Part shown: in pieces, positions 39,901 to 52,400 of the stretch
Layout of the letters: every line of letters starts with the position of its first letter
Position numbering within the stretch: the stretch's first letter is position 1
NCBI GenBank assembly: GCA_030141605.1
Contig: JAQGDQ010000193.1
Coordinates: 124,001 to 188,000, forward strand
Length of the DNA: 64,000 nucleotides
From: Tubiluchus corallicola
Lineage: Eukaryota > Priapulida > Priapulimorpha > Priapulimorphida > Tubiluchidae
Direction: 5' to 3'
The notes under the pieces: model-generated
What the model was told of the DNA's origin: nothing
What the model saw: the letters and a program-made list of their open reading frames with translations, nothing else
Databases searched by the model: none
Translations under genes and position numbers: made by a program

Positions 39901-42900
39901 GTTGTGGATCCCTGGCCGAGTATAGGGCGGAAGCCAGGCGGAGGAGTAATGGAAGCAAGCGGTGGAGAATAAATATGTTCGGATGAATGTGTTGATGCTG
40001 TAACAGAAAAATAAAAATAAAGCATTATAATTAAGTGTTACTTACAACTGACTTGCGATGATTCATAAACTAGGTGGAAATTTAACACACCAAAGTCTTG
40101 TACATCAACTAACCATGGTTACAACTTACTGTGGAAACAACCAAATGAAACAACAACCAATGAAACAATGAGTTCTAATTGTCAAGTTTGCTAAGTCAAA
40201 GGGACAATTGCAATGAAAAGAATTTAGTGAACAAACAATCAGTTCTACTCCTAGCTTTGTCTACACTTATTATACTGCATAAATGATAATGAAAGGTTCT
40301 GTTATTATCTATACTACTACACTAAAGCAACATTGCCAGGCAAGTACTGTTTTAAATAAGATCAATAATTTAATAAAACAGTAATATTATGGAACCTTTA
40401 TAAGAACTTGGCTAGCAATGTCTAAAATGGTTGCCTTGAGAGAAGCAAAAATTAAGATACTGCTGTGCTGCCATGTGCACAGTTTAGGAAAACTACCTTG
40501 TCTCTACAAAATGCAAAGTCTTCCACCGATATATCGAACAACTGATTCTCATCCAACTGATTCCTCAGCCCGATAGTCTGTGTGCAATTGTTATATTAAT
40601 ACATGAACGAAGCATTCCAATTTAATATTTCTGAACCTAACACTAACTCTAAGCCTAAACACCATTCAATCACAAATCGCAATGACCAGTGGACTGACTG
40701 ACAATTGAAAAACTTGAAATCAAGAGCTCCTATATCAAAATTATTAAGTAGCAAGGTTAAGCTACCATTAAGCAGACAGACAAGTACATAAGGCATATAG
40801 CAAAATGAAACCAGGAGTGCAATTTGGGCTTGGTAATGAAATTAAAGTAGAATAGTGAATACTCACTAGTGAAGCTAAAACTGTGTTTTCCTTTTTACAC
40901 TTTTAATGAACTTATCCACTTGTACCCTTTTTCACACTACATGTAGATATGTGGACTTACTTTGCCTCCGTGTCATTAAAAGCACCTGGCATGCAATGAA
41001 AGTACTTGGTCAGGGCTGTGCTGTGCTAACAGAAATGCAGCAAACAGATACAAAACTGGTACATACAATATTCTGTTTACATAGCAAAATTACTCAGATC
41101 CTGGAAGTGTACATCTTTTGCAACCACATCAGGAAGGTAGTCACAGAAACTACAATAGTCGTAGCGGTTTCTCTGCCTGTGTAACAATTTATGTTAGACG
41201 TGGATTTCAAAAGTAAACGACGGGTAAAGTATTTTTTTACTAGTGTGAGTGCGTTTTTATGGAACAGCGCTAAGATTAAGGAACGGTAAACGTACGCAAA
41301 ACAATAAAGTCAAATTTACAATGTCACGCAGAAGACTAGCGGAGTTCCCGCGCGCTTTGACGCATCGCTCTGTTTACGTCTGTTCTTGACACGCATTTCA
41401 GACAGACGAGGTTAATCTTTCACATTTCACCGTTAGAAATAGCATTGAGTTGCACACACCACATCTGGTTCAATGCAACCGGGCAGACAGCACCAAATGT
41501 AACTGAGTGAGAAAGAACGAGGAAAGACTGTCATGAAAGGCTGTTATGTCTGAATCATATAGTAGACTAGTACAGTAGATGATGAAAAAAAACGATGATT
41601 TTTCTAATTTTTTAACTTTTTTTCTACGTTCAAACGGTTTATTCATACTTCTTACGACATAAACGATAATATTTAGGACATAATACGATGACTAAAGTAA
41701 TCAGAATTAAAATTATAGTGCGTCTAATTAACAAAAAATATTTATCAGTGATACTGATACTTTATACTACACAATTACGCTTATGTAAAAAAATTGAGGG
41801 GCAATGGATTTAAAAAAAGTTAAATCTATTGGCAACTTGCGATTTATTTTGCAAAGTGGAACGTATTTGGCAGAAAATAGCAGCAGTAATAATACAGAGT
41901 TTGCTCTTAGCTTCCCTGCTGATGCAATACACAGATCGCAAAATGTCAATCAACCAGCGGCGGTCCACTTCGCGATGGCCAATTAGCTCTCTTTTGTCTT
42001 TCGCCTCCTTCACCTGAGTTGCCCAACAAAAGCGGCTCTCAAACACAGACAGAAAATGCCTTGAATATACTGCGAGAGATATGGTCAAGCGGGTATTATT
42101 ATTATTTTTTATTTCCTCCAGACATACAAGATGTCTGCAAGTAAAATTTGTCTAGCAGTAGTACAGAGACATTATAGTGGTCAAACATTATACTTGAGTA
42201 ATAGTTATAGACGTATAGATTAGGAAAAGTCAGATTTACCATTTCTGAATCTGAGTCGTCTAGATAGCGTAAGTGCGAAAAAAGGGGTTTCTTATTTAAA
42301 AAAACTGTAAAACAAAACTTTATTAAATAATGCGCAGTAAATTGAACTAATTAATTACATGATGACTGATCTAAGCTTACAGATTGTTATTTTTGAATCA
42401 AATTGTGTTTCATTCAAGGTTACGCTGACTTCGTATTTTCCACAAAGTCTTAAAAAAGGAGCTGCAAACTAAAATGTGTTTAAGGAAAGTTTGGTCAATA
42501 AAAACAGTTAAGTTTGTTTATTTATTTTGAAAATAACGTAATAGATTGAAATTTATTTAAAACCTATTGTTTAGATAACTCAAGATAATTACTCTATCAT
42601 CATTACAAGAACTTCATTTTCAATGGTCACAAACTCACAACCATAACATATAGACATAGCTTTAGAGTGACTTAGATCAAAATGAACACAAGATGAATTT
42701 ACTCATTTATTTCCCTGACTTTTTTTTGTTCAAATTAACCTGAAAGGTTTAAAAAAAATTATTGTACGTTATATTTTCCAGTTCAAACATAAGCTTCAAC
42801 AATTGCCATTTTTCATTGAAAGAATTTAAAACTCCTGTAGAAAAAAAACGTTTAAATCACATACGACAGGCGGCTCTGTGCCTCTGTGATAAATTTCTGT

Positions 42901-45900
42901 AATTATTTGAAAGAATTTACAACGTCGGGCAAATTTGTACAAACTACGAACGTCGTAAATAACTTAGCGGCGAAACACGCCAGTTATCTTTATACGCCTT
43001 CATTACGAACATTAACGCAGTTCTGAAAATTCACAGCGTTTAACTGGCATTCGTCATATATATCCAAAATACACTGGGTAAAGAATACTCTACCCGTCCT
43101 GGGCTTCTTAGATCCGGATCTAATCTAAACAGCCACAATATAAGAAAGACCATTACAGCTACTCGATTTTTCGTGACTATACCTGCCGTCCCCATGTGGT
43201 CTCAGACGATAAAACCATGATCAAGATTTATTTTGCAATGTAAACAAACATATATCCTCTTGGCTACAGCAGCGGCGACAGCACAGCCGGGGGCATGCAC
43301 TTTTCTATAAATGGGGTTAAAGATGCCCATTTTTTTGGAGCAATAGACAAGCTAAACAATTTTACACATCACAAATCAATACACGTTTTGGCTTATCGGA
43401 TAAGTCACTCTGGATCGCCAATGCCATGCATCCGGAAGCTGCAATTTGTCAGTTGTTCTGACTATAGTCGAAGCTACATTTATTCACGCTAATCATGAAG
43501 CCAGGTCAAAAGGAACTCAAAAATAGCATGAACCAATGGCAAAGTGGTCAATGGCTTCTTTGTGGGCAAATTATAATTTCTATTTCGTTCTCAAACAAAC
43601 ACAGGCAACTAATAAGTCAGTAAATGGCCTGTTTTATGGGGGGAATTCTCTATGACAAATGACCTCTTCTAAATATCAACATCTTAGGAAGCTCCTAGAA
43701 AGAGGTATCTAATTGTGAAGGGAAACTGTAAATCAGAGAAGGCAAAGCGTAATTACGAATCCGTGTGGGCAGTGCTGGATCCGCCATCATTTCACCAGTT
43801 TTGATCACACTTCTCACGACTGGATCCGCCATCATTTCACCAGTTTTGATCACACTTCTCACGACTGGATCCGCCATCATTTCACCAGTTTTGATCACAC
43901 TTCTCACGACTGGATCTGCCATCATTTCACCAGTTTTGATCACACTTCTCACGAAATCTAGCAACATTTGCTCAGCAGCTAGAGTTTGATTTCAAAAAGA
44001 GATAATTCATTGCACGTGTGCAGAGATGCTACTGCTGGTACTGATGCTGCTGCGCTCCAGTTCTCTTTTTGGCACAACTTCATCAGCGTTTTTTTAGCAA
44101 CCGAGATATCAGTGCTCCCATGAATGAGAGACTAGCACCACGATGCTGTCAAGCTTCTCTTAAAATGGAAAAAGATGTAAAGCTGTTTTTGACATTTTTA
44201 AAACATAGTTTGTTTTTTATATTTACAGCAATAGAATTATAAATAGCTTTGTTATTTTTTACAGTTTCGATCTGGAAACACTCAATGGCAAGGCCTATGT
44301 AATATAGACTGCTTGTGGCAGGACCAGAATCTGTCTTGCTATCAAGGAGATAACCATCTGACATGAGACATCAAACTGGCAGTGGCAAAGAAAACAAGTT
44401 GAAAGTGAAATCTATTTTTTAAACAATGTTATTAGTTTTCATCTGTACTAGTAAGCAATCTACAATAATGTTATTTGTGTGGATGTTGATTTACATTATG
44501 ATTTACATTTTGCAAATGAAGTTTAATTTTCATTCTTACACAAAAAACAACAGTAAATTTAAAGTCACGGCGTTATTTGTGTAAATTAGTATCTGGAGTT
44601 TTTAAGCACTGAAAAACATTTTAAAAATAAAAAACACATTGAAATAAAAGGTCCCATGCTTAAGCTCAGATCATAGAGGCTGAAAAGATTTGTATTGTTT
44701 TTTTAATTTCCTGGGTGCACAGCTCTTAGAACTTGGCTATCATTCACAAATGCTACGCTTCCAGAGATAAACCTTTTACGGCAGCACATTAGTAAAAATT
44801 TCACCACCAAGGAAACGTAAACAACAATTAAATTTTAAGTTAAAAGTGGCTTTCTTTTTTGCACATATACGAGGGTTTTAATGAACCAGAAAAACTTGCT
44901 GAACAGTTGTACTTATCACCTGCTGAATCTGTTAATACAAATTATATGAGATGCTTTCTCTTCTTCCTTACAAGAAGTGACGGGACGTTGTGCACAAACA
45001 TGGGTACGTTTCAGAAAGGTTTTGAAAAAGAATATTAAAACTTACTTAAAAATTGCAAACAAATAAAACACAGAATTAATTAAAATTGATATCTAACTTG
45101 AAAGACAGGAAATGGATCCTAACTTTTTCACATTTCCTGTTTTTCGAGTTTGGTCTCAAAATTTAATTTGTAATGCCACCGTAAACTTACAGTCATACGT
45201 CAAAAGCAAAAGCACGTATTCACCAGAAATGTCCCTGTTAAAGCTAACTTTGAGTGACCAATTTATTAATTATGTAGTTAAAGCATTTTTGACAATTTAG
45301 TTATTTTATTTTTATTTCATTACTACAAAAATTAAATTACAGATATCACATGTTTCTGTTATGTCAATACACGTTGTGCTACAACAGCCTTGTGTAAGAA
45401 AACTTATTGTGCAGCAGAGCCAGACACAACGATGGTACTAAGTATTGCTAAAAGTTCAGCTCTAAAAAGCAAAGCGTTACCTTACACTGATCTAATCCTC
45501 TGCTTTCCTAGCAAGCACAACAAATCGGCCGTTAAAAGTCACTAAATCCACAATAAATTTAACTCCAGCAGTAACAGAACCGCGTGAAGCCACCAGCGTG
45601 CATACACAATCGCTTATGTATCCAGTTACTTGGTTTACATTCCAACGGGTGGCGCTGCACGCGTCTAGCAGTAGTGAATGTGTTCCAGCACCCAGGGAGC
45701 CCGACGTCACATACCAAGCATTCTATTGTGTCGATACAGAGGCATAGTTTAAATATTTGAGGTGCTGTGCATGCTAGAAGTGATTCACTGTGAAAGACAG
45801 ACAATAAAAGGGGATTCCAAGAAACCAATCAAGAACAAGGCAAAGCAAACCAGCAAAAATGTCTAACAGATGGTTCTAGTAGTACTTATCAACTTTTTCG

Positions 45901-48366
45901 TGTGTATAAACCTTTTTTAAAAAACTAAGACTGGACACTCGAGTTAGTCGATCTATGAGGTAGCCATGTTGACAAACACGTGTACCTTAACTTTTTGTCT
46001 ATCAACATTACAGAGATACTAATTCCAGTGTATGTTAGCAATAACGTCTATGTTAGCAATAATGAAAGCTCCAATTTTGAATGCCTCTTTTTTCCAACAA
46101 TGACGTAGTTTGTCGACTGAAGAAAAGCAGCACACAGTCAATTTTCTCAAAAGTATAATAAGTTTTCAAGAAAATTAGATTCTGTGATATTTTTGCACGA
46201 ACATCAAGTAAACTGCAGAACTTTGAATGAAATTAAGCAGCACGCACTTACAGACAAGTCAAGTACTTACAAAAAGTTACAAAAGTGCAAAGTCTGCCAG
46301 TTACTTTGCAATTTTTAAGTGAATGCAACTATCACCACACAGCAATGGTGCCAATTAACTTTATGTTTTATAAACAGTTTTTTGCTGATTTTTTGTTACA
46401 TTTTTCTAAATTTAAGTAATAACAATAAAATAAATGCAACATGCTAAGTGACGTGTCCTTTTCATTAAGGTAATGTTAAGCATTGTAAGTGTATTGCTTG
46501 TAACAAATATGACTAGGTTTCAGTCAACAGTTTTAAAGATACATCTTGAATAATGTAAAAACACTTGTAACACTGTGTACCCTGTAACACTGACTTTTTA
46601 ATCTCCAAAACGTAGCAGTTCTAGACTTCTAGTGCATGTCATTGACAACGTATACACCTGTATGCTAAAGCTGTTTCACTTCCATCTTTTTTTGGCATTG
46701 TGATGCAGACAGACAGGCATATAATTGCATTGCCATTTGATATCCTAACTTTAAAGTATGTGGTATTTCTACACGTTAATGACTTTCTTACCAAACTTGG
46801 TAAATTAGTTTTATAATTGTTATTTTTTACTAATACCCTGTGGAGAAAGCACGTGGAAGTATATCTCTAAAAGTGCAGATGTTTTTTGGCTTTTGGTCAC
46901 AAATATATAACATTTCTAGCATCCTTTTAAAATTACAACTACTTAAAATATGTCAGATACCAAAGCTTTTAGAAAGTCAAATTTGGTTTTATTTCTGTTA
47001 TAAAATTTTGAGGTAATAATTTTTTTACTATGTCCTAATAAGCGTTTTTCATACGTGAAAAAAATTCATCATAGTACTCGGTGTTCTCCCAAAATGAGGT
47101 ATATAACAGTCCTAAAGAACTTTTTACTGGAGGGCCATGCTTGAAACTCTGTGTTTTAAAACTGTCTAAAATATTGTTCTGATACTGGCATATTAACTAT
47201 ACATGTATCTATTAGCACAATGAATCAATTCAAACTTGCTCCTATTCGAAACTAAACAATTCAGTGCGTTGAAAAAAGCAAAAAAGCAACAGTCTGTAAC
47301 ATATAATTTCCATTTGACTGCGTTCCACTCACCAAAATTATTGTAGCATATTAAAATTATTTCTAACAGGCTATCACTGTGTTTAAAAATATCTATGCAC
47401 ATTTTAAAGTTGAATCATTTTTTTCTCATCTCCACAGTTTAACATTATGCTAATTATACTTCAATTTTATGCAATGCTTTTCTTAAAACCTGCCTCCAAA
47501 AATATAAAAGCATGACTAACTTAGCAACACAGTGCTCCATGCAACAAGACTGCCATCTAGTAGTCACAATTATTATTAATTACTTAGCTCTAGAAACATA
47601 ACACAAACTTTATTCAAGGATTGCTCCTACACATGGTAAAACAACAGTACTAATTATAATGACGAACCTGAGCCAGAGTTATTAAACAAAGAAAAATCTT
47701 TCTTCAGCTCAGCTGGTGGTGTGACTGGTTTTCTTAACTGAGTTTTGCCTTCTGCAGACTTCCCAAAACGCCTTCCTCTTCCTACCACCATAGTGATGCT
47801 ACTTTTATCTGAAATGAAATCAGACATTGTAGTTTCTAGTAGTTTGGAATGGGTAAAAATGTTGGCTGTAACTGAAAATTCAGTTAAACCATTGACAAAG
47901 TAGCTGCTAAATTAGCCTCACATGGTAAAAGACAGAACATATATAAAAGCAAGATACTGAAAAGTCTATAGGAAATAAAGTTTTGCCCAATTAAAGCATA
48001 CTGGAGGCACCCATGCCTGTAAGTTGACATAAGGGCACTGCACTTTGTGACCTTAGCCTTTGAGACCTGCAAAATTAGGCAATTACCACTGCAGGTCTCT
48101 TAGATGGTTTTCAGTTTGGAAACAATGAATTAGTAAAAGCAATCATTTTCCCAAATTCCTACAGTAATCAGACACATAAACTGGTTGTATGTTTGTAAAA
48201 TTTACCACTGATGATGACAGTAGTAGTATGTCGAAACATTTGGCATGATTTGTAAAAATGAAAAGTTTTAATAAAGTTGTGTTGCTTTAACTATAAATAT
48301 AATAAAAAATATTAAGAAATGTAAGAAAGAATATATATATATATTTACATATGCATGTATTTTACC

Positions 48367-48407
<41 letters not shown>

Positions 48408-49430
48408 TATATGCAAAGCCATGAATTCACAAGCAATTACTTCACATGGATAAATTCAAGCAGGTGCCACAAATAATTGCATAGCTATGCTAATGTGGAA
48501 TATACAGCAAGTCCTCATGTAGAAATGCCTTGCTCTTCGCATCTACTTAATTAATGACAATTGTGTGATTTTTTTTTCAGCCTTCTTTTGTTTATTGAGA
48601 GGTTATCTTTTAAAAATGCTAACCTATTAGTTTGAAAATTAAATTATAAAAATTAAGCTAATTAACACTGCCTACTGCAAGAAGAATGGTACTTTGACCT
48701 TGATGGCACATTGACAGCTATTACGTACAGCATCTACAAACTTATAAAGTCTCGGTACAGGTGGCCAGGTGGTTAGCCCATCACTCGGCCAACTTTCTAG
48801 TACACAACCATGTAGGTCTAGCTCCTCGGTTAAAACTGAAAAGAATTAACGGATGGAAGTTGTGGAACTGTTCGAAAATGCCAACACAAGTGACATTCGA
48901 CTCCACAGCTTGTAGATCGACATGAACCGTGCCTTCCATAACTACCGGAATGTGAATATCAAAAATAATCCTTAATCATAAGCAATAAAAGTTACAAAAA
49001 GTCTGCATTATACAAACCAAGCCTATTAATTTTTTCAGTTAGATCCTTCCATTTGACCACATCCACATATATTTACATTATTTTGGGACTAAGAAGGTAC
49101 AACGTCATTTAAAAAATAACGTTATCTAACAAACCTTTTTTGTTGGACTGGATACATTACCATTCTAGAGCAACTAGGACTTACAGTCTCTAGAATAATG
49201 AGAATTAGACAGCCGAAGAATTGCAGTAGGCCCTACGGGTATTATAATAATAGTTTTAAACAGGCATTCTGCCACTTAAGACACTTTAATAACTAAGCTA
49301 CACTTAAATTGACGATATGCTTTTAATAATTATAACCATTATATTCATTATTATCATCACCTGTATCACGACTATCATCATCTTCTGACGAGCGAGTGGG
49401 ACTACTGAACCGCCGTCCTCTACCAGCCAT
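33971..49430 (-). CDS. PAIP1: Polyadenylate-binding protein-interacting protein 1
   Basis: Coding exons (minus): 49430-49361, 47808-47668, 39997-39744, 38597-38415, 37004-36880, 36706-36604, 36416-36315, 35557-35433, 35314-35194, 34524-34394, 34064-33971; 1449 nt, 482 aa, against 479 in human. The N terminus is Arg/Gly-rich with GRGRRF twice. A Pro/Ser/Thr-rich linker leads to a PAM2 motif (131-145, ELSVDAKEFVPSYMQ) that binds the MLLE domain of poly(A)-binding protein. An MIF4G-type helical domain spans about 156-395 (FTYSGARLCNYLS, LMFMGELFMQME, IKSMLMEVIELKASNWG). An FYSPEGNPIP segment and an acidic C terminus (MDEEMQRAFEKFLLETEG) correspond to the PAM1-like end. Family role: cytoplasmic bridge between PABP and eIF4A/eIF3 that promotes translation. 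Introns are unusually repeat-laden. A non-coding upstream exon is likely, because an acceptor precedes 49493. Confidence 0.95.
35860..36190. repeat. Dispersed repeat, copy A (PAIP1 intron 7)
   Basis: Shares with the segment at 46090-46470 the block TTTGTCGACTGAAGAAAAGC and, about 290 bp further on, AAAATAAAT-x-ATG-T-AA-TG-C followed by CCTTTTC, with many indels between. The order and orientation are conserved, so the two are old copies of one interspersed family. No terminal repeats or coding frame were seen, so its class is unknown. Confidence 0.6.
37431..38173. repeat. 94-bp minisatellite, eight copies, with a three-unit higher-order period
   Basis: Copies start at 37431, 37525, 37619, 37713, 37807, 37901, 37995 and 38089, exactly 94 bp apart. 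Each begins TACAGTCAACTTGAG (with small variants), continues to GACTTTAACCAGATAAC and ends TTCAACTACTTCTTGGTGGATA. The variants after CTTGAG follow the order A-B-C-A-B-C-A-C (GGTTTTT, AATTTCG, ATGTTTG). Copies 2 and 5 are identical and copies 4 and 7 nearly so, so the array also repeats in 282-bp blocks. It lies in PAIP1 intron 4. Confidence 0.95.
39541..39591 (+). repeat. Short degenerate telomere-like TTAGGG stretch
   Basis: About 50 bp of variants on TTAGG/TTAGGG, for example GGTTAGGGTTGGGGTTAGGG, in PAIP1 intron 3. The run is too short and impure to indicate a real telomere. It may be chance or a relic of repair. Confidence 0.45.
41150..41560 (-). promoter_or_regulatory. CpG-rich segment in PAIP1 intron 2, possible internal promoter
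   Basis: Compared with the AT-rich surroundings this stretch has many CpG sites (for example GTTCCCGCGCGCTTTGACG near 41345). It lies about 1.2 kb upstream, on the minus strand, of the PAIP1 exon that carries the PAM2 motif. It could be an alternative promoter or the edge of a young transposon. There is no direct evidence for transcription. Confidence 0.2.
42092..42240 (-). mobile_element. Possible 3' end of a non-LTR retroposon
   Basis: In reverse complement the segment ends with a GGAGGAAATAAA sequence followed by a short TAA-type simple repeat, a common form of LINE 3' tail. No coding peptide was identified upstream, so the call rests on the tail alone. Confidence 0.25.
43776..43954. repeat. 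45-bp minisatellite, four copies
   Basis: Four almost identical 45-bp units start at 43776, 43821, 43866 and 43911, each TGGATCCGCCATCATTTCAC then CAGTTTTGATCACACTTCTC. Copy 4 carries one C-to-T change and lacks the final base. Because 45 is a multiple of three, both strands stay open through the array and give 15-residue repeats (minus: VRSVIKTGEMMADPV). There are no splice sites in phase with PAIP1, so it is probably not coding. It lies in PAIP1 intron 2. Confidence 0.9.
46090..46470. repeat. Dispersed repeat, copy B (PAIP1 intron 2)
   Basis: The partner of the segment at 35860-36190, with shared blocks as described there. It is somewhat longer because of insertions in its middle. Both copies lie in the same orientation within introns of the same gene. 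Confidence 0.6.
48369..48404. repeat. (AT)n microsatellite
   Basis: About 17 uninterrupted AT dinucleotides, with a shorter AT run near 48333. It lies in PAIP1 intron 1. Confidence 0.9.
48761..48834 (+). mobile_element. tRNA-derived SINE head (decayed)
   Basis: The segment contains GTGGCCAGGTGGTTAGCCCA, resembling the A box and D-arm of tRNA-derived SINEs, and about 45 bp later GGTCTAGCTCC, a degraded B box (consensus GGTTCGAxxCC). A cloverleaf is no longer possible, so it is not a tRNA gene. The SINE body may continue to about 48960. It lies in PAIP1 intron 1. Confidence 0.5.
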
Positions 49431-49494
49431 TGTCAACGCGTCACTTGCTTTCTTATTAAGCAAAATGAGCACCCAATAATTCAAATCCACACCT

Positions 49495-52400
49495 GCAATG
49501 TAGAAGTACACTCCTCGTTAAATCTATCCTGATAGTCCAGGTGTTTTGGTGTTACTTACCAGAGTCAAATGGCTCTGGTCTACCCTGTTTCCAAGATGTT
49601 AATTTGCATTTTAGTCCTAACTCAAAAGAAGTTGTTACATTTTCAAATTTCAGAATAGGATTGATAAGAAAACAGTACCAGTCACTTAGCTAAGTGGGGT
49701 GGGCAGTGGGGCAGCCGGCACTTTGATTGAGCATACTGAAAAAGTTGATTCTGTCAGAACAGTAGAAGAGCACAATGCCTGATGAACTGCATTGTTATAA
49801 TTAATAAGGAGATGATAACTATAGCAATTTAATAAGTTTGTAATGTGGCAAAAGGGGGTATACTGGGGAGTGGGAGTGGCAAAAGTCGTTTACTATCCCA
49901 CGCTCTAGCTACGCCAGTATGCAGCGTGTAAGTATTCAAGTATGTAATTGTACAGCTGTCCTAACGATTCCAATTAAGCTAACTTTCACCAGTTAAACTT
50001 ACCAAATAGAGACAAATTAAACCATTTGCCTTCTCAACAGCTCTACTGCTTACCTGTGAAACTCACCAAGGATTGAATGAAAAAGCCTAAAACTTGTTCA
50101 ACTTGGGAGAAACCGCTTATAGCCCCTAACAAAAAGTTTGCATTGTTGTATTAGTATACAGACTCTGAAAATCTAAAATCAAAATTGCACTTACAATAAG
50201 ATTTGACAACTACGCAAGTACGTTTTTATTTTGACTAAACTATTAATATGATGCAAAGAAGTTGACCACTACTTAAACCAACGTTGTAAAAAGCTCATTT
50301 ATCACGACTAATCCAGACTTCGCGTAATAGACAAGCAACCAACACATAAATACACGCCATTGAACTCAGACCGTAGTAGCAAAAAAACTAAAGTTGAAGA
50401 TGAACTAACTCTATGGTCTGAACCAACGAAACGAATAATATTGAGTAATGATTCTTTAGCAGTGTGTCAGACTGTCAATATTTGGATCGGAACTCTGAAT
50501 ATACTAAAACATTCAGGCAGTTACTCGAATGACATTAACGAGAACATATCTATTATATTTAATACAGCCTTGCCGAGAGGGATACTATAACGTAATCAAT
50601 TCACGTTTGCATAAGTGTTTGTAAACTATCAAGTTTATTTAAAATATTGTGAATTCTATGTAGCCACTCTAATCGTTAATGGATCCATTTTAAGGATGGA
50701 GCAAAGTTGTCAGTCCTGTCATTATCATCATTCCTGCTGAATGTGGACAGAGCAAGAAATTGCTTGATGTGTTGCACTATTATGTCGATGTAACGTTCCG
50801 CAGGAATGGATCCAAACTAGCTATGATAGATTAAGTTTTTCTATCTCCTGCTTCCTGACCTATTAAATTTATTAACACATTGTTTAGTATTCAACACAAC
50901 GTTTTGGGCCTAAGATTTACAAATATTATTAATGTATTGAGTTATCAGTATTGTATCAAATTATCAAAATGTCAAAATTTATAAAAATTGCAAAGGATGG
51001 TATGCAACATGCAGATGATAAAAACTATTGATAGCCTAAATGAAGTATACATATATAACTACATGTAAAATGAACAATAAAATGCATACAAGAGTTAATG
51101 CGAAATGACAGAACTTGAAAAGATTTTGCCATTTCGGTCTTATTAATTAAAACAAAACGGTCTCATTAATCTCGTATTAAGTGAATAGAATTCTCTATGT
51201 TCTATTCCTAAAAAAATAATAACACCAGAAAATAAACCCTTCCTTCTCTCTGTCATCCTGTCACTCGCATTCTCACATCCTTTCCCCTCCTTTTTCTTTC
51301 ACTTTGCCGCCCTGCACTTTTTTCAATTTCAATAAATTTATTTCGCCATAAACGTATACATATCATATGCATTACAAGTGCATCGATAATCAGTTTTTGT
51401 TAATACAAAATTAGGATATAATTCATGAATTCTGCACTAGAGACCTAAGAAGCTAGCTTATGCTAGGCCACTAGAATTAGTTACGAAATGATGTTATAGC
51501 AGTAATAAAACTGTGAGTTTGTATTAGCAGCAGCTCAGCAAAGTTTGTAAGCTTAACCCCTTCAGAACCGCAGCATTCAAAATAGGTCTTATAAGATGGA
51601 TCACTTTTCTGCTACTGTGTGAGAAACAGACATAACTAAATGATGACGAATTAGATACGTACTGTTCTATTCAGGAGAATCTCGGTTACCCAATCATGCT
51701 ATTTGTTTAAATAAAAGTGATTTAATTAAATAAAACTAAGAAAAACATGCCCTTTTCAGGCACTCGTTCTCAGCCTATTGAATAGCTTAGTCTGGTGTAC
51801 ACTTGTGTGTTAGTACACACTATTTTACTGTTTACTACAGCCCAAGAAAGCTGTCTGCTGCACTGAGTTTCAGGAAAAACTAACCGACTAGCTGAGGAGA
51901 AATAAAGGTTGCTTCATGTTTTAACAGGAATTTCTACTTAAAAATAGAGAAGCCTTGAGGCCAAAGTGCTTCAGAGTGTTGTGTCTGGACAGTTGACGTT
52001 TTCTGCATTTACTGCTTTCACACAAGTGACACTGTACATTGTTAAAGCGCAACACACCGTTCCTGAAAGTTTTTTCAAATTTTTTGTCGAATATCAATTT
52101 TTAATTTGTCTAAGGTAAGCAAATGCATTTCATGTATAATTTTGCATGAAATGTGTGAGAGGAGTAGAAACTACGAAAATAATCAAATATAATGCGAATT
52201 AATGCTCATTACTTTCCCCTTAAGAAATAAACTTTGCAAAATACACAGACATCTGTTTAATGTTGTAACACAGAAATAATTACAGGAATTAAATATTAAT
52301 GTTGTCAAATGGTAAGCGGCTTTATTTTTTCCAGGCACTATTATTAACCTTATCTTCTGTCAGGAATAGCTCCTATGTTGTCGGCGGGTTTGAGGTCCGA

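Noticed and set aside
39778-39972. Plus-strand frame opposite the PAIP1 PAM2 exon
   Set aside because: The minus frame contains a PAM2 motif and correct splice phases, so the plus frame is a shadow.
41767-42088. Overlapping open frames on both strands near 41.8-42.1 kb
   Set aside because: No recognised motif, no splice sites in phase with PAIP1, and similar length on both strands.
45492-45828. Overlapping minus-strand frames near 45.5-45.8 kb
   Set aside because: Some CpG content and a long frame drew attention, but there is no recognised domain, and frames overlap in different phases without supporting splice sites.
48761-48834. Functional tRNA gene
   Set aside because: The B box is degraded, and acceptor and anticodon stems cannot be formed; a SINE relic fits better.
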